Assembly (NCBI GenBank): GCA_013350335.1
Contig: CM023542.1
Location: 3,712,025-3,776,024, forward strand
Direction: 5' to 3'
From: Chimonanthus salicifolius
Taxonomy: Eukaryota; Streptophyta; Magnoliopsida; Laurales; Calycanthaceae
Length of the DNA stretch: 64,000 nt
Shown here: one piece after another, positions 12,275 to 23,900 of the stretch
Position numbering within the stretch: position 1 is the first letter of the stretch
How the letters are laid out: the number at the start of each line of letters is the position of its first letter
Program-made: the position numbers and the translations under genes
Notes under the pieces: model-generated
Told to the model about the DNA's origin: nothing
What the model saw: only the letters and a program-made list of their open reading frames with translations
Database searches by the model: none

Positions 12275-12843
12275 TGTAACGACCCGACCCGACAACAGGG
12301 CTTACAACTTGACTCAGTAAGATATTATCTGCTTTGGGCCTCGCACACAGCTCAAACCTGCCCGGTTTTGCATTTGAGCCCAGGCCCACGTGGCCTGGCC
12401 TAAAAGGCCTCTTACATGAGTTTTTCAATTGGGTGAGCTTTAATAAACCCACCCCTCCCTTTCATTCCCACTGATGTGGGACTTTTTAGGAGGGGGGAGG
12501 GGTATCACAATCACCCTCCCTAAAGCCTCGAGCCGTCACCGGCTCGACTCCGGTCCACTTGACAACTCCAGGGAAGGATGATAGGTCCACACAGTCCGAG
12601 TGTTGAACTCGGCTCTGATACCATATTTGTAACGACCCGACCGACAACAGGGCTTAGGGCTTGACTCAGTAAGATATTGTCTGCTTTGGGCCTCGCACAC
12701 AGCTCAAACCCGCACGGTTTTGCATTTGAGCCAGGCCAAGGCCTCTTACATGAGTTTTTCAATTGGGTGGGCTTTAATAAACCCACCCCTCCCTTTCATT
12801 CCCACCGATGTGGGACCTTTTAGGAAGGGGGAGGGGTATCACA
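12275..12843 (-). mobile_element. TRIM element 1 (two LTRs, minus orientation)
   Basis: Two direct repeats, 12275-12509 and 12628-12843, flank a 118-bp interior. On the minus strand each LTR begins TGTGATACCCCTCC and ends GTCGTTACA. The interior starts with a primer-binding site TGGTATCAGAGC, complementary to initiator-Met tRNA, and ends with the purine tract GGGAGGGTGAT. The whole is flanked by a perfect 5-bp TSD GTATC (12270-12274 and 12844-12848). There is no coding capacity. This is a terminal-repeat retrotransposon in miniature; LTR 2 is 19 bp shorter than LTR 1. Confidence 0.92.
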
Positions 12844-12982
12844 GTATCAATCTCAACAAAATAAAATTTCACAACAAAATTTTGATGTCAAAATAAAGTG
12901 TTATAGGGAAGCGCAGTATCATGATCGTCCAAAAATAGTACACGCAGTTTGGACAAATTACATAGGGCTCGCTCACTATCTT

Positions 12983-15900
12983 TGTCACACCCTAACCAAC
13001 TTTTTAGATTATGTAAACATCAAAATTTAGTTTCCGTTGCATTTGAAGCAAAAAATCAAAGGTTGTGAGTAAAATAGAGAAGGAGGTTTAAGAAAGTTAG
13101 ATCTAATATTTAAAGAAAAATAAATGAGAAGATTTTGGAATTTCAAACAAGATACAGAGAACTCTAATAACTTGAATTCAGGCGACTTATTTATCTTGCT
13201 TTTATGTGTTGTGAAGTGAATTTAAAATTATTTGAAATAAATATATAATTGGAGTTTTTTTAATTTTTTTTTATCTTACTTGTGTGAAAATTTAGATTTT
13301 AATTAATTGGAGAAATAATTAATTTGGACCCCCGGATAAAAATATGTATATATTCATAATGTTTGGATTCTTTGAATAAAATAAAAAAACAAATGGAGAA
13401 AATAATTAGATTTTAGAATACTCAGATTCCCCTACCCCGAGTATTCCGTTTTTTAAATAACTAGAGAATTAATAGAATTATTAATATAGATAAATGAATT
13501 ATCAAGAAATGAAAACCCAAGCTGAAAGTGCAAAGCCCTAATGACTTAATCGGCTTAAGAACTCGGCCCAGTTAAAAGTCATTCTCAGACCGCAACTTAG
13601 GCCTAATGACTTAAGCCCACAAAGCCCATGCTAATTTCACCCCTTCTTGAGTTGTTTCCTTCCTGCGAGTGAACCTTTTCCAAACCCTAGCCCATCGCCT
13701 CTTCTTCTTCTTCTTCTTCCCATCATCAACAACGGCTGCCCACTCACTCCAATCCCACCGTTTCACACTCTCAGAACGCTCTGACGTTCTCTTCCTCCAT
13801 TAAAAATCCACGCCTATAAATACCCTGTTCAAATCGCCCAAAAACCTTTTCTCACAGTCTTCTAAATTGTCCCCTCTTCCATTCTTGGTGCTCTCACCAC
13901 CTCCTCTTGCCCCCATCATCGCTGTCATCACCGCCGCCCACAGCACCTCGCCTCTGATATCCTCTTCTCATCGCTGTCGCCACCACTGGAACCAACGCAG
14001 GACACCAGCAGGAACCTCAGGTGACTGCCTCACCGTTCACTCTCTCTGATCTCGCACTCAGTCTTCTCAGGGTCCCTCTCAACATTGAGTTCATTCATCC
14101 CATTCGGCACGAGAAAAATCTGAAAGAACAACTGAGTCAGGTGACTCGTTCGAAGAAATGGCTCCTGAGTAACAAACCCATAATCTCCGACAGTAACTCG
14201 GTACTAACCCAGCCCCCTCTGCTCACCTGTGCTGACTCGGCTCTCCAACAGCTACTCGGTCTCTACCCGTATCTAACTCGGTCTCGGAAAGCGAACCCAA
14301 TCCCGACATTAGCGATTTCAAAGTAGGGTGAACCAAACCATACTATGCTTATGAATTTATGAAAATATCTTATTTAGTGTGTGCATGATGATTCCCTATG
14401 ATGTTGCTAAATTGTGAATTATCAATCATTGCAATGAGTTTATATGATATTGCTTTGATAATTGATTGTATGCAATGAATAGTCATTGAGGAACAAGGAT
14501 GTGTTATAGACTATGTACATGATGATGAGTTGATGCAGTGATGACAACCGATTAAAGTGCTGTGAGTTGTGAATATGTAGTATGCATGAAGAGGCCGTGA
14601 TATGCCAATGCGTTTGGTTGGAAACCTAGGTGGGGTTGATGTATAATTCCAAAGTTTAGGAATTTGTTGATAGTCATGGATGGTCTTCGAATGTGTTGGG
14701 ATGACTTGCTTTGGGTGAGTAGGATTGTTATTTCTAAATCTCTAGGTGTATGTTGTAAATGGGGTAGGGTAACCTAATCATAATCATGTTGAATCGCTAG
14801 ATTATATTAATGTGTTATTTCTTATGTTATCTCATGTTATTGTTTGATGAGAATGGAGATAAAAGATCTTGTTACACATGAGTTATGTTATTCGATGATT
14901 GTGCGTGATTTCAATTCTATGTGACTTGATGATGAAGGCATATGAACCCGTATGATGTTGTAGCCATTGATAACGTGGGCATGTAGGGTGGAAGTTGGTA
15001 GTTGGTGAAATTTGTAATACTTGTGAATATTTTTAGTGGTGAATGGGTATTATTTGACATAACCTAAGTAAGCTTAGATGTACCACTATTTTTAGGAATC
15101 TATGAATATGTGTTGAATAATCCAGAGGGGTAAGAAATTAGTATCTATATGATTTTATGCATGGGAAGGCACAGATGTGATGATATAATTGGAAACTCTT
15201 GATGGACTTATGGAATTACATATTGTATGAACGTGGAGTGGGGTATTTTCATTGTACTATTGGAAAAGGATTAGAGCTTGATATTGTGTCGTCACATGTA
15301 AGTGGGAGTAGTTTAACCCCGTTACATTGCTAATGGATGTATAGGATTTATTTACTTCGCTTGGGTTTGAAGTATGGCAAAATACATAGAAATAGAGGTG
15401 GGTTATCTCAATTGAATTACTGGCGAGAAAATAGGTCTTAGTTGCATTAAGTCTCAATATAATGCATGAGAGTGGAGAGGGTTGACCTCCACAGCATCAC
15501 CTGTTAATTGATAGGACCTTGTGGCATCGATGGAGGTGGAAAAGACGATGGACGTTTGGGGCTTGCTAAGGTGCAATACATGTATATTGAGGCGGTTTAA
15601 CTCCATAACGTTTGAAAGATAGGACTTGATGGTTTTATTGGTGGTGGGAATTCATGATATTACTTGAGGTGTCTCCAGGAAATTCCTAGTGATCGAATAG
15701 GTTTCTGGTTGCTTTGTCCACGGTTAGGAGTTGTAGTAGGAAACTGCAATTGTGGTTGTTGGTTATAAGTAAACGCATTATGTTTGAAATATGTCCTAGC
15801 ATGAAATCGGATGATGTGGACTGTGTCATGTAGGTGTTATATGTATGACGTCAATATGGAGCATGCTTATAACGATTATGATGATGATAATGTGTAATGT

Positions 15901-16710
15901 TATTATCATGCATATCATTCTCATATTCATGTGTGTGTGAGTATGAAAGTGTGGATGTGGTTGCTGTGGTGCCATAGGTAGGCAGCACCCACTGGTAGGG
16001 GTTGCATGTGTCCGGGTTATCTATGAGTCACATTGTGGGCCGCGCCTATAGAGGCTGCATGTGCCCGGGTGGCGGCGCTCTTCTGTTGGTTGCGAGTTGT
16101 GGATGTGGTGTTGAGTATCATGGCATTGGCTGATGAGCATTGTGCATATGCATCGATGTTGTGCGATAACATGCATGGATTGGTAATATGTATGAGCGGT
16201 TTGTATGATTGTAATATGAATATGAGTGGATACTATTTAATAATGAGATTGTTGATAATATGATAAAATTGAAAATGCTTGATGTGAGATTAAGACGTGT
16301 CAAATATAATGATGTGATATTTTATGGAATATATTGTATATGGGTTTTGTTGGTCCCCTGCTGGGCCAAGTTGACTCATTTTCTATACTTTTCAGGATCA
16401 CTATTGAAGATGAGCGGTAGGATTCGCTGGGCGGTTGTAGAGAGCTGGGCAATGTGTTTATTATCTAGTTAGAAGTTTTATTGTGGGATCTAGTCAATGT
16501 AATCATTTTGCAATTACCATTTGAGTATTTTCTATGGATTATGAGTTTATGGTTACCATTGTTGAGTTTGAATAATTTGAATGATGAAGGCTATAAAATA
16601 GTTGGTTGGTTGGTTGGTTATCCGTTGTAGAAGTTGTATTAATAACATGGATGTGGTGGATGATTGTTTGAAAAAAAAAAGATCACGTGCCCGAGAATTG
16701 GGGCGTGACA
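12983..16710 (+). mobile_element. Candidate solo LTR (~3.7 kb) of a Gypsy/Tekay-like retrotransposon
   Basis: It begins TGTCACACCC and ends GGGGCGTGACA, which are inverted copies of each other and typical of long-LTR Tekay/Del-type Gypsy elements. A TATA motif (CCTATAAATACC, about 13813) is followed by a pyrimidine-rich leader-like region, consistent with U3-R-U5 order on the plus strand. No gag-pol domain lies inside or next to it, hence a solo LTR. The 5-bp flanks (ATCTT and CTTCT) do not match, so boundaries or history are uncertain. The small ORFs inside do not look like genes. Confidence 0.55.
13700..13721. repeat. (CTT)n microsatellite
   Basis: A short CTT repeat in the U3-like part of the candidate LTR, about 100 bp before the TATA motif. 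Confidence 0.8.
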
Positions 16711-17985
16711 CTTCTGTACTTGGAGATTTTGAATTAAGGAGATTAGGAGAGAATCTACTTGAAATGAAATCTTGTTGTTTCGTTATCAGTGGTGGAGGGA
16801 GAGATTAGTCTTTGGCAAAGTAGAAGAGGTTCAAGGAGGTTTTAGGATGCTTTGAATTGAATACTTAAACTCGGGAGATGGAGATCCACTTAGGATCCGC
16901 CTGCTTAGAATCTCTTAAACATATTCTCCCTGATCCACTGCCTCTCAAATGCTTAGATTGAAATATCTAATTTTGTGGAGATTGGAACTTCTTATCTCTA
17001 GAAATTTACAGTAGCCAAACACTTTACTTCTTTCCACCTGATCCTTTTCCCATTCTATGTCACGATACTCTCTCTCTCTGTCTCACACACACACACACAC
17101 ACACACACAACACACACACGAGTAATGTCACATTCTCTACCACAAAGTCTAAAATGATATTGGTATACTCCTATTTTTGATTTTGAGGTTTATTTTATTT
17201 CTTATTTACAATGGATGCTTTTGTTGGTAAATTCAATCCTGAGGAGTCCATTAAAAAAAAATCAAGCATGAGTTGAGCTTTTCTGCAGAATCTAGAGACA
17301 GTTACTAAATGCTTTGACATTTTTATTGGTTTCTTACTGGGTATCATTGTTGATATAATTATTTGAATCCAAGAGCCTATCTATGAGTCTTTTGTCAATC
17401 ATAGCTTTGCTTCTAAGTTGCTTTTTGCTGATAAACATATGATACCTTCACTACAAGTGGACATTGGAACTTCACATCATGCCCAACTGCAATTGGGGAA
17501 ATTGGATGTTCCATTATTAAATATGGATTTTATAAATGATGTAATTTGTATCTTTAAAAATATTATGAGAAAATACCTCTAAAAATTATAGAAAAAATCT
17601 TAAAAAAGGATGGATCATTTGAAGCAAACAGTAGTACAGGATAACAATCAGAACAGCAATAATGGGTAATTTATTTTATATATTATGTTAATTGTGCATC
17701 CGTTTCCTTTTTTTTTTTTTAATGTAGTAATTCATCAATAGTTATATAATGTGCACTTTTGAATTGGTTATTCTTACTTCCAAAATTTATGTCTGCAGCT
17801 TTCATGCTCAACTATATGGGTTGAGGCTGGTTGCTGGTTCCTCTCTAATATAGTCTTAAAGGAGCACAATTGCTTTCTTAAGTGCCAATATAGTCTCAGG
17901 GTTTTCAGTCTCTCAGGAGACCTTGCTGCAGCCTATAAGTTTAGCTGCATTTCATTTTGTCCAGCACCGAATTTGAGGTTTAGTT
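16711..17985 (+). promoter_or_regulatory. Upstream region and leader of the PRP38B-type gene
   Basis: This 1.3-kb stretch lies between the end of the candidate LTR and the PRP38B start codon. It has a (CA)n microsatellite at about 17080-17118. A candidate splice acceptor TGTCTGCAG ends at 17798, so the leader may contain an intron. No TATA box could be assigned with confidence and no gene is visible in it. Confidence 0.45.
17080..17120. repeat. (CA)n microsatellite
   Basis: About eighteen CA units, interrupted once, preceded by a CT-rich run, in the PRP38B upstream region. Confidence 0.9.
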
Positions 17986-20900
17986 ATGGAGATACAAACT
18001 TCAGGGAAACCTATCGATTCTTTACTAGAGAAGGTCCTTTGCATGAACATCCTTTCTTCTGATTACTTTAAAGAGCTCTACAGATTGAAGACTTACCATG
18101 AAGTGATAGATGAGATTTACAATCAAGTTGATCACGTGGAGCCATGGATGACTGGAAACTGTAGGGGCCCCTCAACAGCATTTTGCCTTCTCTACAAATT
18201 TTTCACAATGAAACTTACCGTCAAGCAAATGCATGGGCTACTTAAGCACTCTGATTCTCCCTATATTAGAGCTGTGAGTATATGCACATTCATCTTTTTA
18301 TGTTGATGCTTTCATTTATGCCTTTCTTTTACAGTTCTTTTTAAAGCACAGTCCCTGCCTTCTCTTTAACAAATTTCTCTAGATATGCACCTTGCTTTAT
18401 ACATTGGATGTGATAAATATATGAATCATTGTATGGATGGAAATTCAGGATCATTCTTTGATACTTATTTTCACAACAATGTTTATTACTCTATTTATGA
18501 TGAAAATATACAAAAATCAAGTTACAATAAAATAGTCCATGAGATGCATGATTGGTTCCAACATGTTATAGTGTTCTATAAAGTATAAAGTATCTTGCTA
18601 GTGTTGGGAATGGCTGTCCAACATGAGATATTAAGCATATAGAAATTTCCAGGCATTTTAGATCACGATCAGTCATCATTGACAAATTTTGTTAGCTTTT
18701 TGCGCCAAGTACTTTTTTTTTTTTTTTTGGGAAAATATCAAGTGGTTATTGTTGCAACAAAAAAGGTTGTGTTTGAGATTCCAAAATTAAAAAGAAAAGG
18801 TGAGCTCTAATTCAAAATCATTTTTTGTTAAACATCCCTGCATTTTTTTCTCACAATGTTCTGAAGATTGCTGTTGCAATCATAGTGGATAATGCAGATA
18901 CCTTGTTCAGGTAATGTATTGGTATTCATATTTCCTATCTGTTCTGCCTGTTCATGAAAATTATCTTCTATGGTTTCCATTCCTTCCATCTGTGCCATGT
19001 GAAAATGTGATTGACACTTTTCATTTGAATATCCCAAAATATTTGATCATACCGATGCATGTTTTTTTGTTGGATATCATCCTGATACATTAAGTTAAAA
19101 AAAAAAAAAATTCATCCTGTGACATTGTTTTATGTCGGTGATTGTTAACTTTTTGTATTAATTTCCAATTTCTATGATTTCCCTTTTATTTCAATAAATG
19201 TCTAATATATTCCATCCATCCACTAGTCATAACTGTTCCATATGGATTGACTCGCTGAATTGAATTTCCAGATCGGCTTCCTCTACTTGAGATATGCTGC
19301 CGATCCAAAGACGCTATGGGGCTGGTTTGAGCCTTATGTCAAAGATGAAGAGGTAATGTCTCATTTAATGAATCTCTACCCACTAATGTTTCTTTTTGTC
19401 AAGGAGCTCTAGACACCTTAATGTTTCTTTTTTTCTCTATGGCTGATTGCCTATTTGATGTTCATACAACTTGAATATGCAACCTTAATGCTTGCAAGAA
19501 TGAGAACTTTGCCAACTGCACTGTAGGTTATTATCATGGCTCACAAAAGGTCTTCTTTAGTATCAATAATGCTAGAATTAGATGAAGATGCATCAACAAC
19601 TATTATGCTCAAAGACACATGAATTCCTAAATCAACTCAAGCTTGAATTGAGAATAAGTAAGCCCAGTTTAGTATTGGTCGTTTTATTAGCTATTGATTC
19701 CGAAGGCATTATCCAGTTATACACGCCTCTTAAGCTTTTACACACAAGAAGATAGAGGAAGAGAGCTCCCTCCAACAAGCTTTATTATGTGCTATATCCA
19801 CATTTGCCATTTAATGTAGATTACCATGTGGGACAACTCACAAGTGAAATTTAGTGGGAAGTCCTTGGCCCTTTATACAAGGAAAAGAAGGCCACCATGC
19901 ACATGGGGGTAACTTAACTCATGGGTAAAAACTATTAAAGAGCTCATTTTATGTCCTATTGATGAAGGGTGATGACCAATTTAAGTACCAATTAAACTAC
20001 TAAGGTACTGTTACAAGTACGTTCAATGGGAGCTCTATTGGCATCGCCTGCTTTTGTTATTATGACATCAGCAAGCTTTTTCAGCAGTTGGGTTCATCTC
20101 CAGGCACTTCTAAACTTTTGCTTAACATAGTGGGACCTCTTACAGTCCTTACGGTTTGTCATGGTGCTGATGGGTCTTAGAAAAAAGCAACTAGTATTAA
20201 CTTATTTATTTTCATGGCGTCAATTGATGATTAGTATTCCCCCCCTCACATCTACAAAAGCATAAGAATGGTGGATACTGTTCAGGTGTACTTGTTGTTT
20301 CTGATGTTCTGCAATATGATTCATAAATACTGATAAAAGCATTGTGTAAGTACCTTCGTAGCCACATGGCCCCACCATGGATATTAGGAAAATGCTCAAC
20401 TTATTCTTGAATTATATCCTTCTATACCCTAGGCTAATCTGGAAAATCATTTGTTTGGTATCATAACTAACTCTTGAGAGGTTAGTAAGGATGTGCTTGA
20501 GGTTCCTCCCCTCCGTCATTAAAAAAAGAACTAACTGAGGCTAACCAATTGTGCTCTGTCATGTCAACATGAGGGTATAAGTGTCTATAATTCAAGGATT
20601 AGTGTAGCATTTCCCTAGCTGTTCTATATAGAAGCACTTCCCTAAGAACTAGTTCGCACCAAATTTGGTGCAAACAGCCAATGGATGCCACTTGGGTCGA
20701 CATGGATGGGTTGAATTGAAAGGCCCTTGTTTGTATTTGATGCCTATGAAATTTTATCTTGATTGGATGAGAGAAATTATATATTTTTTTTATGACCAAG
20801 AGAACTTATAATTTTTAAGCCCGTCAAATTTCATATTTATCTAATAGTGGAACTTCATCAGGTTAAAAGTGAAATTGGTGTCAATTTGGGTTCGGGTGCA

Positions 20901-23900
20901 ATTCATGGATGGTAGGTGGGTGTGAGGGGAGAATTAGATTCATTAGGTCAACTCTGGGCCCCACAAACTAAAGTATTCTCGTTATATACATATATATGTT
21001 TGAGAATGCTAAAAATACCCTTAAGTTATACTCTTTTTAGTACCCACGGGTGTGGCAACTTGTTTGATTGGATTTCCTTTTTAGCTTTTGAAAGACCAAC
21101 CAATTGTTGCTTGCCTCATCCATTTGAGAGTGTAAAAGGGTATAGTTCCATGTTAATGTATCATTTCCCTTTTTGGTGATTCTGATTCACTCTTGGTAGT
21201 TAATAGATGAAATGCCATTCATTGTTTAATCTTTTGGAAAAAGAGTTGTTTCTCTTGGGAGGTAGGCTTGCATTGATGAGAACTATATTGTCTAATCTCC
21301 TTTTTATTAGATGTTGTTGTTTTAGATGCCAGCTAGGGTGGTAAAGAAGTTGGGGAAGATTTAGAGAGATTCCTTCTGGGAAGGTCATTGGATAAGAAGA
21401 AGAACAATTAGTAACATGGGAGGATGATGTTAAATCTGAGGAGGAAGGTGGTTCAGGGTAATAAGTTTGAAAGGTTGAAATCAAGCTCTCTTGTGTAAAT
21501 GGCTGTGGAGATGTGGAATGGGGTGGGCAAGCTTTTAGAGAGAACCTTAGCTTTTCAGTTGGGAGGGGTGAGAGAGGGTCCTTTTGGAAATATCTATGGT
21601 TAGGGGAGAGTAGTCTCAATAGGATGTTTCCTAGATTCTTTAGACTAATAGTGGATACGGAGGTGATGGTTGATCAATGCTATGAATTATTGAGAGTACG
21701 GTGGTATGGAGTCTTTAGGAGAGGGCTTACGGAGAATGAGGATTGAGGATTATGAAAGCTTGCTCAAGGCTTTATATGATGCATGTATTTGTTCTAATAA
21801 GGAGGATGGGAGGGTGTGGTCTGGTAATTAGTCAAAAGAATATTTTGTGAAAGATGGTATTAGAAAATCGAGAAGGGCTTGTAATGCTAAACGTCTTTGT
21901 CCCTTAGTTTGGAGAAGTAAAGCTCAATGGAGGGTGCATGTTTATAGTTGGTGTGCAATTCAAGGGAAGGTTTTGACTAGAGTTAATTTGAGGAAGGTTA
22001 TTCTAGGGGAGGTCAAGGTGTATGTTGTTTGGAAATGGGATGGAGTAGGTGGATTACCTTTTTTGGATTTTTTTTTTGATGGGTCTGTGGTATCTATGCC
22101 TAGACATTGATGGGTTGTTCTTGGGTTATGAGCTAGTTAGTCAGGTTTCTTTTTTCCAGTTGGCATAGGGGACCTCATTGGAGCGATGGAAGGGATGCTT
22201 GGCCAACGATTCCTTTGGTTGTTTTATTATCTTTATTTTTTATGGAAGGGAAAGAGTTGTAGGATTTTTGAGGGGAAGGAGTCTTCAAAGAAAGTCTTTT
22301 TTTGGGGCAAAGAGGAGCCTTATAGGTTGGTAAAGGGTGTGCAAAGGTTTTAAAGATTTTTTGGTGGATGATTTCATTAGGAGTTGGGAGGGGTGCATGG
22401 GGGGTTGTACTCGGAAGTCAAGATGATTCAAAAGTGGGATGCGCTTTTGGAGGGGTGGGTGAAGATCAATGTGGATGGCGCGACAATAGGTAAATTGGGG
22501 CCTACAGGTGTTGAAGGAGTTTTTCTTGATCCCTAAGTGAATATGAAAGAATTTTTTCCCAGAGTCTATTGCGGTTGAAGACTCCAATTAGGTGGATGTG
22601 TGCCTGGTGGGAGTGGCTATGATGCTACGGAAGGAATCTAGGGGAGGTAGAGTGGTAGTTTAGGGAGTTTGGTTAATGCTCTCAAACGGGCTAGTGGTGT
22701 GAAGGCTCCGCCCTGGAATTTAATATAGGTTGTTGGCCAGGGACTTTGGAGGTGCTTTTGGCCAAAGGGCTGTCTAAGTGGTGGTGGAATGGTCTGAACC
22801 TTTTTTTGGGACTTCTTAATTTGTGTATGTTTTTTTTTTTATGTCAGTATGTTTCTCTAATACTGACTTTGTATATATATAGGTTTGGCAAATGCCCGAG
22901 CTTAAAAGCCCAGGTGCTTTAACCAGCCATGTTAGAGGGTGGTTCCCACCCTATGATAAAAAAAAAAAAAAGAAGAAGAGGATGCCTTGATATATCATCA
23001 TGTGCCCTCCCAAGTTGTCCAAAATGGGATCCATGGAATCATCATATCCCTTGATTTTTAAGATAAAAAGACATTGGATAAATATTTCTACCTGAAGATC
23101 AATTCAATGGTGAGGATGCTTTCAAGGTTTTATTTTGATTTTTTTTAAAAAAATCAAGGGCAATTTGATGGATCCCTTTTTGGAAAGTTTAATAAGTCTC
23201 CATAATGATCTTTCCAAACATCCAACTATTTTGATCATAGGGTGGGGCCTCATTCTCTGATGCAGCACGACAGATGTGTCCATATTTGAATTATATGCGG
23301 TTGGTATGCATGTCACAATCATAACATATTTGAGATTTCTGTACAGGAATTCTCTCCTGGGTCAAATGGTCGAATGGCAACAATGGGTGTATATGTACGC
23401 GACCTTCTTCTTGGACAGGTCAGTTTCTTCTCTACTTTATGCCAACTTGACTTTTCATTTCCTGTCTCTGTTGAAGCATTCTTCAAATCTATCTCTTGGC
23501 TTTCTAAATAATTACATTTCACCGTTTGATAGTGTTTTACCTTTTTCATATTGTTAGTTTATACTGGAGTTTTGCACCTTGAGCTGTTTTTTCTGGTTAG
23601 TTGAGGCTAATTGATTCTGGTATATGACTCATTAGTTGGTGTAAGATCCCAAGCTTGGTTTGCCATATAGAGGTTGCTGTGAGAGGAGAACAAATCTCTA
23701 TCAGCACAAATTCAGTGTAAGGTTTGTAATGTTGTTCTGACAAGAAACAAAGCATGCTCCAATTCCAAAAGAATGTTTTGTGGTCTGCACTCTAATTTTC
23801 TGGTGTGATCATGCACAGAAATAATGTTCAATTTTTATGATTCATGTTTATTTTGACTGACCATCTTTTAACCGATATGCGTCAGATGTCCTTAGCCTTG

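Noticed and set aside
12275..12843. Cassandra element with 5S rRNA promoter
   Set aside because: LTR/PBS structure fits a TRIM, but I could not see 5S A, IE and C boxes, so the specific name was not used.
13867..14326. Two plus-strand ORFs of 60 and 101 aa
   Set aside because: They lie downstream of the TATA box in the candidate LTR leader and show no domain or conserved motif.
21200..21619. 139-aa minus-strand ORF
   Set aside because: It is antisense to the LINE ORF2 relic, which explains its length.
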